DNA from: an uncultured Clostridia bacterium
GTDB taxonomy: Bacteria > Bacillota > Dehalobacteriia > UBA4068
Direction of reading: 5' to 3'
NCBI GenBank assembly: GCA_944393575.1
Contig: CALYAP010000053.1
Span: 1-62,726 of the forward strand
Length of the DNA stretch: 62,726 nucleotides
The position numbers and the translations under genes are program-made. Of the stretch, positions 8,143 through 16,650 are shown piece after piece; the first letter of the stretch is position 1; each line of letters opens with the position of its first letter. The notes under the pieces were generated by a model. The model did not search any database and was not told the DNA's origin. It saw nothing but the letters and a program-made list of their open reading frames with translations.

Positions 8143-8810
8143 TTGACCTCCAGTGTATAGCCAACACCACGTCTGGACTTGATTTCAGCATCTGCCTTGA
8201 GTTCGGATAGTTTTTTTCGCAGATAAGAGATATAGACCCATACTACCCCCAGCTCAGCCTCTGTATCATAGCCCCAGACCCGTTCAAGGATTTTTTCTGA
8301 GGAGAAATATTGACCCTGGTTGAGCATTAACAGCTCCATCAGTTGATATTCCAGTTTGCTGAGGAGCAAAGATTTCTCTGGTCCGCTTAATGTCTTATTA
8401 GCTAATGATAAAGAAATATTGCCGCAGCGGAGTACATCCGGGGTATATTCTTCGCGCCTCCTCAGCATAGCCCGCACGCGTGCCAATAATTCTTCCATCA
8501 CGAAGGGTTTTGGTAAATAATCGTCTGCACCTAGGTCCAAGCCTTCGATGCGGTCAGCAACATCACTTTTGGCTGTAAGCAACAGTACCGGAGTATGGAT
8601 CCCCAGATGCCGCAGTTCCTTTAACACTGTCAATCCATCTTTACCCGGCATCATAATATCGAGAATGATCCCATCATAATGCTCAGAGCGGGCGTAGTGC
8701 AACGCATCAATCCCATTATCAACACTATCGATGATGTAGTTGTGATAAGTAAGGATATCTTCTACTGCATCGGCCATCGCAAACTCATCTTCTGCTAAGA
8801 GCAATTTCAT
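8139..8810 (-). CDS. OmpR/PhoB family response regulator
   Basis: This 223-residue regulator has a receiver domain with the acidic pocket AEDE, phospho-acceptor Asp51 in DIMMPGKDG, Thr/Ala and Lys in LLLTAKS and DYLPKPF, then a winged-helix output domain ending RRGVGYTLE. The ATG at 8810 has GAGGTGG seven bases ahead; a GTG three codons further out is less likely. It pairs with the kinase that overlaps its end. It follows the M24 peptidase gene by 46 bases without a visible terminator, so some read-through from that gene is likely. Confidence 0.93.
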   Translation of the reverse strand: MKLLLAEDEFAMADAVEDILTYHNYIIDSVDNGIDALHYARSEHYDGIILDIMMPGKDGLTVLKELRHLGIHTPVLLLTAKSDVADRIEGLDLGADDYLPKPFVMEELLARVRAMLRRREEYTPDVLRCGNISLSLANKTLSGPEKSLLLSKLEYQLMELLMLNQGQYFSSEKILERVWGYDTEAELGVVWVYISYLRKKLSELKADAEIKSRRGVGYTLEVK

Positions 8811-8856
8811 CTCTACCACCTCAACAATATCCTACGATGGCCACCTTAATTTTAGT

Positions 8857-9939
8857 TTAGAGACAGAGTAGCTCCAGGGGAGAGGAGAAGAGGCTCTCAT
8901 AACCATTGTCGGTGATGAGTACTGTATCCTCGATACGGATTCCTCCCCAGCCGGGGAGATAGATGCCTGGCTCTACTGTTACTAAACAATTGCTTTGCAA
9001 AACCTGCTCGCTAATACGGTTCAAAGACGGGTTTTCATGAATATCCAGCCCTACACCATGCCCTAGCCCATGACAAAAGTATTCGCCATAGCCACCATGT
9101 TGGGTAAGAAAATCACGGGCAGCAGCATCGACTGTTTTGCATACCACTCCGCTTTTAAGGGCTGATTCAGCTTGTTGTTTGGCGGCTAATACCAGTTCAT
9201 ACCGTTCTTTTTGCTCATTAGTGGGGATGCCGACAAAAACCGTTCTGGTTATATCCGCATGATATCCTTCATAACAGCAGCCAAAGTCCATGGTGATAAA
9301 TTCGCCACTGGTGATTATTTTATCGCTAGGGATAGCATGGGGCAGCGAGCCATTGATACCAGATGCAACAATGATCTGGAAGCTGCTATCACAGCCCTGG
9401 CAGAGAATGGCGTAAAGCAGCTCCCGGGCAATATCTTTTTCCGTGACACCCGGGCGGATATATTTGCAGATCTGGGCAAACGCTTTGTCGGTAGCTGCAC
9501 AGGCCTGCCGCATTAGTGCGATCTCTTCGGGTGATTTGCGATAACGCAAAGTTTCGGTTAATTCTCCTACGGGAAGGAGAGATGCTGTGCCAGCTAAGGC
9601 CTCTTGCAGTTTTGCGAAAAAGAGGTAGGAGAGATGATTGCGCTCAAAAGCCAGTTGTTTGGCCCGCACATCCAGACAAAGCTGTTTAACCACTTTCATC
9701 AATGATGCTTCAGGATTGTGATGAGTGATGATTTCATAGTCCGGGCATTCACGTCCGGCCTGTTCGGTATAGCGGGAGTCTGTTATTAAGGCTCTTCTCT
9801 GTGGTGATATAAAGAGAAAGGCATCGTCTCCGGTATAGCCGCTCAAATAGCGGATATTGGCTTTGTTGACGATAAACATGGCTTCGATATCGTGCTTTTT
9901 TAATAACTCATTAAAGCTCTTAAGCCTCTCTTGAATCAT
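8857..9939 (-). CDS. M24 family aminopeptidase (Xaa-Pro type)
   Basis: This 360-residue cytosolic peptidase removes N-terminal residues, often ahead of proline. The N-terminal creatinase-like domain covers about 1-130. The pita-bread catalytic domain has all five metal ligands: Asp218 and Asp229 (MDFG and HADITRT), His294 in GLGHGVG, Glu323 in VEPG and Glu337 in RIEDT. Length and order are normal for PepP/PepQ-like proteins; the exact specificity is not readable. GGAGG precedes the ATG. It lies 45 bases behind the HAD gene and ahead of the two-component genes. Confidence 0.93.
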   Translation of the reverse strand: MIQERLKSFNELLKKHDIEAMFIVNKANIRYLSGYTGDDAFLFISPQRRALITDSRYTEQAGRECPDYEIITHHNPEASLMKVVKQLCLDVRAKQLAFERNHLSYLFFAKLQEALAGTASLLPVGELTETLRYRKSPEEIALMRQACAATDKAFAQICKYIRPGVTEKDIARELLYAILCQGCDSSFQIIVASGINGSLPHAIPSDKIITSGEFITMDFGCCYEGYHADITRTVFVGIPTNEQKERYELVLAAKQQAESALKSGVVCKTVDAAARDFLTQHGGYGEYFCHGLGHGVGLDIHENPSLNRISEQVLQSNCLVTVEPGIYLPGWGGIRIEDTVLITDNGYESLFSSPLELLCL

Positions 9940-9984
9940 AGTCTCATCCTCCTTGAGCTATTATTGTGCTTTAATTGCCTATTT

Positions 9985-10878
9985 TCATAAGCTATTGATA
10001 GCTTCTTTTTGATTATTGATGGAGATTTCTTCTAACCGCTCATAGGCAGCCGTTTTATTGATAATCGTTTTTATCAGGGTATCCATCGGACTCTTAGCTG
10101 TATAATCTGCGGGAACAAAGTATCTTATTCTGTTCTCGCGAATCATTTGATACACGGCCTGTTTGTTGGCGCTAGCAGGGTCATAAACACCTATAGAATG
10201 GCCACCATAAGAGTTGACCAGTTTCATACAGGGGATATCAGTACTGCTGTCGCCAATATATACCATATTGCGGAAGGGTACTCTGATATCCTCTGGAGCA
10301 AAGTATTCATTGACTCCAGGGTCATTGATATCGAGAACTCCTTTGCTAATACGGAAAAGAAATTGGGTTTTATTAGTGAAATTAACTGCTTGTGCAGGCC
10401 ATTCGGCAACACCGCGCTCATTGAAATAGAATGAACTGGCATAAATTTTTTCGAATTGATTCGCTACTGGAGTACCCTCGATCATTTCCTTTAAACCAGA
10501 AGAGATGATATAGTGCTCAACGATCACACCCTGCTGGGCACCATATTGGCGGATACGGCTAAACCATTGTTCGACCCCGGGAAAGAGCTGGATACGCGCC
10601 CCATATTGTTGCAGGGCCTGCCTGTTGGGGATAATATAACCTTGGGCCTCTTTAACCATCATGTACATATAAGCAAGGTTGCTATCCATAGCATTATCAT
10701 TGGCCAGCTTAGTAGCGTCTTGCCAGAATTTTTCTACATCATAGCCAACCGCTTGAATATATCCCTGTGCCTGCATATCGTTTGGCGAGAGCGTTTTATC
10801 GAAGTCATAACAAATAGCTAACACCGGCTGGCTTTCTTTGCTGCGTCTTGGTTCCATAGGCCCTCCTTTGCTTGACAT
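9985..10878 (-). CDS. HAD family phosphatase-like hydrolase
   Basis: This 297-residue protein has the HAD motifs in order: DFDKTLSPND (motif I, nucleophile Asp and second Asp replaced by Lys-Thr in the usual DxDxT spacing), IISSGLKEMIEG (motif II Ser), a Lys region NKTQF, and IGDSSTDIPCM (motif III). The DFDKT form is close to phosphoserine-phosphatase-like hydrolases, but the cap between motifs I and II is large and the substrate is unknown. An in-frame ATG at 10857 has AAAGGAGGG in front and could be the true start; the ATG at 10878 has AAAGGAAA. Confidence 0.86.
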   Translation of the reverse strand: MSSKGGPMEPRRSKESQPVLAICYDFDKTLSPNDMQAQGYIQAVGYDVEKFWQDATKLANDNAMDSNLAYMYMMVKEAQGYIIPNRQALQQYGARIQLFPGVEQWFSRIRQYGAQQGVIVEHYIISSGLKEMIEGTPVANQFEKIYASSFYFNERGVAEWPAQAVNFTNKTQFLFRISKGVLDINDPGVNEYFAPEDIRVPFRNMVYIGDSSTDIPCMKLVNSYGGHSIGVYDPASANKQAVYQMIRENRIRYFVPADYTAKSPMDTLIKTIINKTAAYERLEEISINNQKEAINSL

Positions 10879-10948
10879 TATTTTCCTTTATTATACTATT
10901 TTTCCATAATCCGCTCAAGGAAAAGCCCCCACCAACCGCATAAAGAAA

Positions 10949-10971
10949 ATCCTCCGGAATATCCGGAGGAA
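10949..10971 (-). terminator. terminator behind tRNA-Thr
   Basis: CCTCCGGA and TCCGGAGG form an 8-bp stem with an ATA loop; on the minus strand it is followed by a T-rich run. It ends the tRNA-Thr transcript. Confidence 0.8.
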
Positions 10972-10972
10972 G

Positions 10973-11047
10973 TGGAGCCGATGAGCGGAGTCGAACCGCT
11001 AACCTGCGCATTACGAATGCGCTGCTCTGCCATTGAGCCACATCGGC
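10973..11047 (-). tRNA. tRNA-Thr (CGT)
   Basis: Read on the minus strand, acceptor GCCGATG pairs with CATCGGC; the anticodon loop ATTCGTAA gives CGT (Thr, ACG codons), the T-arm is GGTTCGACTCC, and CCA is encoded. It lies 59 bases after birA, reading the same way. Confidence 0.97.
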
Positions 11048-11106
11048 ATTATGATTGGAGATTGAGCCTAAATTATTATAAAGACTTTTAGCTGCTTTGT
11101 CAATAA

Positions 11107-12072
11107 TCAACCAGAGATACGCAGCGATATTTCCCCGCTTTTGAGGATATCGATTGAGCCATCATCCTTTTTGATGATCAATCCACCATCATCATCGATT
11201 TCCAAGGCCTTGGCAGTAAAAGCCTCCCCCCTGATATAATAAGTAATTCTTTGGCCGATTACCAGCGAATGACTGCGGTAGCTATCCAGATAAGCTTTAT
11301 CCTCAGGGTGCATCACTAGGGGAATAAGGTGATTAGTGATTCTAGCTATCAGTTCATTGCGTTTGAAGGTAGCGCTGGGCAGGGAGCCGGCAATATTCTG
11401 CAGCTCGTCAGGCAGGTGGTCAATACCGATATTGACACCTATACCGATAATGATGCTTTGAACCTGGCCGCTTTCAAAATCAGTCTCAGCTTCGGTGAGA
11501 ATGCCGCAGATCTTTTTTCCGTCAACATAGACATCATTGACCCATTTGATTTGCGGAGAAATAGTTGTTGTTTCTTCGATGGCCTCGGTAACAGCTACTG
11601 CAGCCATCGTTGTAGTAGCTATTGCCTGAGATAGATCAGCTTTGGGTTGGAGAATCAGACTCATATAGACGCCACTACCTGGCGGTGAGTAGAAGGAGCG
11701 CCCTTGTCTGCCTTTGCCATGAGTTTGGCTATTGGCTACTATCAACGCTTTGTCTTTTAACCCATTGGCCAGCAGCCTTTTTGCTTCATCATTGGTTGAA
11801 TCAACATTGGCATATACTTTGATTTGGATATCTTGATATGTTGGAGCAAGATGGGTACGAATACCATCAGCAGAGAGGATATCACAGTTAGTGGCTAATT
11901 GATAACCGGCGTTGGTAACAGCTTTGATCTGATACCCTTCTTCTCTCAGAGCACAGATAGCCTTCCAGACTGCATTACGCGATACCCCTAAAGCATCTGC
12001 TAATTTTTGTCCGGAGAGAAAAGTATCCCTGTGTTGCTCCAGTGCAGTTAATAGTTGTTGTTTTAAAGACAT
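11107..12072 (-). CDS. birA: biotin--protein ligase / biotin operon repressor
   Basis: This 321-residue bifunctional protein attaches biotin to carboxylase subunits and can repress biotin genes. Residues 1-60 form a winged helix (SGQKLADALGVSRNAVWKAICALREEG). The ligase domain has the biotinyl-AMP loop GKGRQGR (119-125), the IKWVNDVYVDGKKICGIL stretch with the catalytic-type lysine near 187, and a C-terminal SH3-like cap. AGGAG precedes the ATG. No biotin biosynthesis gene is close. Confidence 0.95.
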   Translation of the reverse strand: MSLKQQLLTALEQHRDTFLSGQKLADALGVSRNAVWKAICALREEGYQIKAVTNAGYQLATNCDILSADGIRTHLAPTYQDIQIKVYANVDSTNDEAKRLLANGLKDKALIVANSQTHGKGRQGRSFYSPPGSGVYMSLILQPKADLSQAIATTTMAAVAVTEAIEETTTISPQIKWVNDVYVDGKKICGILTEAETDFESGQVQSIIIGIGVNIGIDHLPDELQNIAGSLPSATFKRNELIARITNHLIPLVMHPEDKAYLDSYRSHSLVIGQRITYYIRGEAFTAKALEIDDDGGLIIKKDDGSIDILKSGEISLRISG

Positions 12073-12190
12073 ATGTTACTCCTGATAATTCCTTATTTTC
12101 AAGTGTATCACATGCGATTGTTTCTTGCAAATCATTATAGCAGGGGAAATTTTTTTCCTTTATATTGCCTGTTATCCCCTTAATTTACTC

Positions 12191-12219
12191 TTTACAATTA
12201 CATTCTTATTAGGTATAAT
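12191..12219 (+). promoter_or_regulatory. sigma-A promoter of tRNA-Leu (TAG)
   Basis: TTTACA (12191-12196) and a perfect TATAAT (12214-12219) are 17 bases apart. Transcription would begin near 12226, about 29 bases ahead of the tRNA. Confidence 0.8.
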
Positions 12220-12254
12220 TAATCGGAAGGTCAAAGATATTCTTTATATGATAT

Positions 12255-12339
12255 GCGGGTGTGGCGGAATTGGCAGACGTGCTAGACTTAGGATCTAGTG
12301 CCGCAAGGCGTGCAGGTTCGACCCCTGTCACCCGCACCA
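12255..12339 (+). tRNA. tRNA-Leu (TAG)
   Basis: A class II tRNA: acceptor GCGGGTG pairs with CACCCGC, the anticodon loop ACTTAGGA gives TAG (Leu, CTA codons), there is a variable arm TGCCGCAAGGCGT, the T-arm is GGTTCGACCCC, and CCA is encoded at 12337-12339. It has its own promoter and terminator. Confidence 0.97.
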
Positions 12340-12340
12340 C

Positions 12341-12381
12341 ACAAAGCCCCTGTTATCTGAAATGGTAACAGGGGCTTTGTA
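12341..12381 (+). terminator. terminator of tRNA-Leu
   Basis: ACAAAGCCCCTGTTA and TAACAGGGGCTTTGT form a 15-bp stem; the T tract is short, but the position fits the end of the tRNA transcript. Confidence 0.78.
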
Positions 12382-12567
12382 TAGAACAATATATTTTTCA
12401 TAAAAAATTATTAGGTCAATAAATATAATGATTTGATGTTAATATTTCTTTATTATTAAGAATTTTAATAAATAGTGTAGATGATCTGCTAATGATTGCG
12501 CTGTTGATAAAAAGCCGTTATAATAAATCCGTTATCAAATGCCAATCAATCACCTTTAAGGAGCAGT

Positions 12568-13491
12568 ATGGACAAGCGGCGGGTAGTAACAGATATAATG
12601 ACTATAGCTTTAGTCGCAGCTATGGTTGGGGTAGCGGAGCTTCTTGGAGAGAAAGAGATTATTTTCCCGGAGATAACGGCGCTAGCTATTGGTGCATGGA
12701 TCGCCCCTCAGCAAGTATGGCGTACTAACCGGCTACGCATCGTGTTGATGATCGCTATCTTTGCTGTTTTGGGTGTTTGCCTGGTGCGCTATTTACCGCT
12801 TACACTCTATCTTCAGGTGATAATAGCTTTTGCTATTGTTTCTGTCGGCTTCTTGCTATCAGGTACAACTTTTGCCCCGGTGATCTCGGCAATGGTATTG
12901 CCGGTATTGCTAGGTACTACCTCTTGGGTATATCCACTTGCGGCTACTGCGATGGCGCTTATTATTGTTATTGGCCAATGGTTTTTGGAGCGGTTGGGGC
13001 TTTATCCGCATGGTGAGTTTACCCCTTTGCCGTTACCGGATCAAGCTAAATGGTGGTCTTTGCTTAAAAGGATAATTATAGTAGCGGTTATCGCTGCCTT
13101 GGCGTTAGGGTTGGATAGCAGGTTTTGCATCGCCCCACCACTGCTAGTGGCTTTCACTGAATTTTCATCTCCCCAGTGTCCAGGGCGCAAGCATCCCCTA
13201 AAAGCCATCTTATTGATAACTGGCTGTGCTTTGGCAGGATCTTTATGTCGGTTGCTTTTTAGCGTGACCTGGGGATTGCCTTTAACTATCGCAGCCATCC
13301 TTGCTACTGCCATCATCATTTATGCTAAGCGGACATTGAAAATGTATCTGCCTCCGGCAGGTGCGATCGGTATTTTAGCGATGCTGATACCTCCAGGCGA
13401 GCTATGGTGGTATCCAGTAGAGATTCTGGTAGGCTGTACCTTATTGGTATTAGCTGCCTTACTCTTTTTCCGAGAACCTAAAAATAGATAA
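12568..13491 (+). CDS. multi-pass membrane protein with internal duplication, HPP-like
   Basis: This 307-residue protein has about ten membrane spans. The two halves look alike: the first has FPEITALAIGAWIAPQQVWRTNR and the second has IAPPLLVAFTEFSSPQC followed by LPPAGAIGILAMLIPPG, with a polar linker near residue 155. The Pro-rich re-entrant motifs resemble HPP-family membrane proteins, but the resemblance is weak and the substrate is unknown. AAGGAG precedes the ATG. It stands alone between tRNA-Leu and the convergent metNIQ operon. Confidence 0.65.
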   Translation: MDKRRVVTDIMTIALVAAMVGVAELLGEKEIIFPEITALAIGAWIAPQQVWRTNRLRIVLMIAIFAVLGVCLVRYLPLTLYLQVIIAFAIVSVGFLLSGTTFAPVISAMVLPVLLGTTSWVYPLAATAMALIIVIGQWFLERLGLYPHGEFTPLPLPDQAKWWSLLKRIIIVAVIAALALGLDSRFCIAPPLLVAFTEFSSPQCPGRKHPLKAILLITGCALAGSLCRLLFSVTWGLPLTIAAILATAIIIYAKRTLKMYLPPAGAIGILAMLIPPGELWWYPVEILVGCTLLVLAALLFFREPKNR

Positions 13492-13533
13492 AAATGACTC
13501 AATGCTAACTGAATGATTTTAGATAAAATAATT

Positions 13534-13562
13534 AAAGGGACTTACCTAAGGTAAGTCCCTTT
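13534..13562. terminator. bidirectional terminator between the HPP-like gene and metQ
   Basis: AAAGGGACTTACC (13534-13546) pairs with GGTAAGTCCCTTT (13550-13562), flanked by AT-rich runs on both sides. Confidence 0.87.
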
Positions 13563-13598
13563 GCTATCGCAGCGTGTTTTAGAGAGGAATATTATAAA

Positions 13599-14447
13599 TT
13601 AGAAAAGCGGTACTACTGCTCCGCCATAAGTCTCTTCCATGAACGTTCTGACGGTATCGCTCTGTAATGCTTCAGCTAATGCCTGAACGGCAGGATTATC
13701 TTCATTACCTTCTTTGACAACCAAAACATTTACATAGGTTTGGGCTACATCAGAGAAATCATCTTCTTGAACCAGACCATCGGTATTAGCGTTCAGACCA
13801 GCCTGAAGGGCATAGTTGCCATTGATAACAGCAAAATCAACATCAGGCAGAGCGATAGTAATCTGAGCGGCTTCCATCTCTTCGATCTGCAGGTTCATGG
13901 GATTATCAACAATATCCAATACGGTGGCAGTATGGCCTACGCCATCAGCTAAGGTGATCCAACCGAGATTCTGTAATAACAGCAGAGCGCGGCCTTCATT
14001 AGTACCGTCGTTAGGTACAGCGATAGTAGCACCGTCGTATACTTCTTCTAAAGTAGCAGTTTTACCAGGATAGATAGCATATGGCTCATAGTGGATTGAG
14101 GCTACAGAAACCAGATGAGTTCCTTGCTCTTCATTGAATTGATCCAAATAGGCTTGATGCTGGAAATAGTTGGCGTCCAGACTGCCATCTTCTACTGCGG
14201 TGTTCGGGATAACATAATCGTTGAATTCTTCAATAACAAGGTCAATACCCTGTTCTGCCAAGATATCTTTGGTAGCAGCTAGGATCTCAGCATGAGGCGT
14301 AGGGCTGGCGCCAACGGTCAAGGTTACTCTTTCGGTATCAGCGTTGGTGTTTTCATCATCAGGATTATCAGCTGGTTCCTGAGCACAACCAGCGGCAAAG
14401 GTGAGTACCAATGCCAAAGCCAATAAAATCAATAATGCCTTTTTCAT
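13599..14447 (-). CDS. metQ: methionine-binding lipoprotein of the MetNIQ importer
   Basis: This 282-residue substrate-binding lipoprotein has a lipobox FAAGC with the lipidated Cys at residue 21, then an acidic linker and the NlpA domain: LTVGASPTPHAEIL, NYFQHQAYLDQFN and the C-terminal VRTFMEETYGGAVVPLF. It catches methionine outside the membrane for MetI/MetN. AAAGGAG precedes the ATG. It is the last gene of the operon, 74 bases after metI; the Met T-box ahead of metN confirms the substrate. Confidence 0.95.
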   Translation of the reverse strand: MKKALLILLALALVLTFAAGCAQEPADNPDDENTNADTERVTLTVGASPTPHAEILAATKDILAEQGIDLVIEEFNDYVIPNTAVEDGSLDANYFQHQAYLDQFNEEQGTHLVSVASIHYEPYAIYPGKTATLEEVYDGATIAVPNDGTNEGRALLLLQNLGWITLADGVGHTATVLDIVDNPMNLQIEEMEAAQITIALPDVDFAVINGNYALQAGLNANTDGLVQEDDFSDVAQTYVNVLVVKEGNEDNPAVQALAEALQSDTVRTFMEETYGGAVVPLF

Positions 14448-14521
14448 CTGTCTTTCTCCTTTTGTAGTAAAATATTTTATTTATAAATAAAACCAAAAAT
14501 AAAACCAAATGAAAGATCTTT

Positions 14522-15184
14522 TTAACGGATCCTCTTATCAGCACGGCGGGCTATCCAGTTGCCGATGCCTTGGAAAACCTGGACAATAATTACTAGGATA
14601 ATAACCATTAAAAGCATGATATCTGTTTCCTTGCGGTAATATCCGTAGTTGATGGCAATGGCGCCGAGACCGCCGCCAGCTACGAAACCGGCCATGGCGG
14701 AATAGCTGAGGATCGTGGTCAGAGAAAGCGCTAAGCCGGTCAGTAGGGAAGGCATTGCTTCCGGAACCAGCACTTTGCGCACGACCTGCATTGTGGAGGC
14801 GCCCATAGAAAGGGACGCTTCAATTACGCCCCGGTCTACCTCCTTAATCGAACTCTCTACTACACGCGCTACAAAAGGCGCTGCTGCGATAACCAACGGT
14901 ACTACGGTAGCAGTTGAACCGATGCTGGTTCCGGTGATTAAACGGGTAAAGGGAATGACTGCTACCAACAAGATGAGGAACGGCACCGAACGCAGAATAT
15001 TAACGATAGCGCCCAGAATATGATTGACTGGTGCATTAGGCCGGATACCGTTTTTATCGGTGACAACTAAAATTAATCCTAAAGGAAGACCAATAATGTA
15101 GGAGACTAGGGTAGAGAGCAGAGTCATATATAAGCTTTCACCCAGACCTTGCAAAGTAACTAAAATCATTTGCTCACTGAACAT
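14522..15184 (-). CDS. metI: methionine ABC transporter permease
   Basis: This 220-residue membrane permease has five spans and the ABC-coupling stretch with EASLSMGASTMQVVRKVLVPEAMPSL. It forms the membrane channel of MetNIQ. The ATG at 15184 has AGGAGGG in front and lies inside the end of metN (11-base overlap), which fits coupled translation; the longer frame to 15220 has no such signal. Confidence 0.94.
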   Translation of the reverse strand: MFSEQMILVTLQGLGESLYMTLLSTLVSYIIGLPLGLILVVTDKNGIRPNAPVNHILGAIVNILRSVPFLILLVAVIPFTRLITGTSIGSTATVVPLVIAAAPFVARVVESSIKEVDRGVIEASLSMGASTMQVVRKVLVPEAMPSLLTGLALSLTTILSYSAMAGFVAGGGLGAIAINYGYYRKETDIMLLMVIILVIIVQVFQGIGNWIARRADKRIR

Positions 15185-16205
15185 AGCTCTCTCCCTCCTC
15201 TGTATAAGTAATACCTTCATCGTCCAGGTAATTCAACATTCGTTGATAAGTCACCGGATTCTCCGGCATTTGTAGGATCATCTGACCATAGGTCATGCCA
15301 TCGATTTCTTTGGTATCGGCAAAAGCGATACTAACCGGAGCCCCACAAGTCAGAACCATATCAGCCACTATTGGTCGGGCGGTGATATCGCCATTAAATA
15401 CCAGACGAATAAAATTACCCTTACCGGTAAAGGTCTCTACCTGTTGTCCCATCGGATAGATGAGTTTTTTCGCAGCTGCGGTTTTAGGATGGCGGAAAAC
15501 TTCTTCTACCATCCCCATTTCTACGATGCGGCTCTCAGCGATAATTGCTACCCGAGAACAAACCTGTTCGATAACTTTCATCTCATGGGTAATGATGACT
15601 ACAGTAACGCCCAGCTGTTGGTTAAGCTGTTTGAGCAATGCCAGGATTGACTGGGTAGTAGTCGGATCCAGGGCACTGGTTGCCTCATCACATAATAAGA
15701 CTTTGGGATTATTGGCTAAAGCTCGGGCGATAGCAATGCGTTGCTTTTGACCACCGGATAGTTGAGATGGATAAGCCTTAGCTTTGTCGCTCAGCCCAAC
15801 AGTATCCAGTAATTTTTCAGCCCGCTTGATCGCCTCTTTACGGGGAACCCCTGCTAATTCTAGCGGGAAGCAGATATTATCCAAAGCCGTCCGTTGCATC
15901 AGCAGATTAAATCCTTGAAAAATCATGCCAATGTTCTGTCTAGCCCGGCGCAATTGTTTTTCTGAAAGCAGAGTCATCTCCTGACCATCAACGATAACTT
16001 GTCCGGCAGTAGGCCGTTCCAGAAGGTTGATGCAGCGCACCAGTGTGCTTTTGCCCGCTCCAGAGAGGCCAATGACGCCAAAGATCTCTCCGCGCATGAT
16101 ATCGATAGTAATATCATTGAGAGCGACTACTGTATTGCTATCAGAGCTAAAGGTCTTATTAAGGCCTTTAATTTGGATAATCGGGGTTTCGTTTGAGTTA
16201 AGCAT
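15174..16205 (-). CDS. metN: methionine ABC transporter ATP-binding protein
   Basis: This 343-residue ATPase has Walker A GLSGAGKST, the Q-loop at FQGFNLL, signature LSGGQKQR, Walker B LLCDEATSALD and the switch His in ITHEMKV. The C-terminal extension of about 90 residues is the NIL/ACT-like domain that senses methionine in MetN. AAAGGA precedes the ATG. It is the first gene after the T-box leader and drives the MetI/MetQ importer. Confidence 0.95.
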   Translation of the reverse strand: MLNSNETPIIQIKGLNKTFSSDSNTVVALNDITIDIMRGEIFGVIGLSGAGKSTLVRCINLLERPTAGQVIVDGQEMTLLSEKQLRRARQNIGMIFQGFNLLMQRTALDNICFPLELAGVPRKEAIKRAEKLLDTVGLSDKAKAYPSQLSGGQKQRIAIARALANNPKVLLCDEATSALDPTTTQSILALLKQLNQQLGVTVVIITHEMKVIEQVCSRVAIIAESRIVEMGMVEEVFRHPKTAAAKKLIYPMGQQVETFTGKGNFIRLVFNGDITARPIVADMVLTCGAPVSIAFADTKEIDGMTYGQMILQMPENPVTYQRMLNYLDDEGITYTEEGESYVQ

Positions 16206-16244
16206 AAAAAATCCTTTCGGTTATTAGCGACTTGCCATAAAAAA

Positions 16245-16506
16245 ACGTCCATGATGAAAATTCATCAAGGACGATAGCGAATGCTTCGTGGTACCACCTT
16301 GGTTCACCCATACCTCGCGGTATAGGCCTTATTGAGTATGCCAATACTCCAACGCGATAACGGGCGTCTCCCGTCGCAGCCTATGGTCACCCATTCGGTG
16401 CGCAGCTCCAAGACCATCTTCAGCATGGCACGACACACCCGTTTCCAGCATCCGGGCTCTCTGGTAGCGCAATTACCAAGCTTACTCTTCTCTTCATCGC
16501 CTTTTT
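16245..16506 (-). promoter_or_regulatory. Met T-box leader of metNIQ
   Basis: On the minus strand a long structured leader ends in the T-box AAGGTGGTACCACGAAGC (16283-16300) and a terminator hairpin, CGTCC...GGACG, followed by seven Ts (16238-16273). The 5' part has the stem I start GAAGAGAAGAGTAAGC, and the sequence GAAGATGGTCTTGG holds an ATG at 16415-16417 in the position of the specifier codon, that is methionine. Uncharged tRNA-Met would open the terminator and turn on the importer. The T-box is read directly; the exact specifier loop is inferred. Confidence 0.9.
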
Positions 16507-16528
16507 AGCGGCCATTCAATTATTTGTT

Positions 16529-16558
16529 ATGATAACATAGTCAAAAAGAGAAAGTCAA
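16529..16558 (-). promoter_or_regulatory. promoter of the metNIQ T-box transcript
   Basis: On the minus strand TTGACT is followed 18 bases on by TATCAT, about 20 bases ahead of the T-box leader. The -10 is a fair match only. Confidence 0.55.
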
Positions 16559-16592
16559 GAGCCTATTTATGATAATGTAAAATCTCCCTGCC

Positions 16593-16621
16593 TTGTAGTC
16601 TGATTTTGTATCATGTATAAT
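16593..16621 (+). promoter_or_regulatory. promoter of the GNAT gene
   Basis: TTGTAG (16593-16598) and perfect TATAAT (16616-16621) are 17 bases apart, 30 bases ahead of the GNAT start codon. Confidence 0.72.
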
Positions 16622-16650
16622 TTATATTGAAATTTCGGGAGGTGTTCCGA

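Noticed and set aside
10805-11110. A 101-codon open frame on the minus strand across tRNA-Thr.
   Set aside because: It is the translation of the tRNA, its terminator and flanks, has no ribosome site, and the tRNA folds perfectly.
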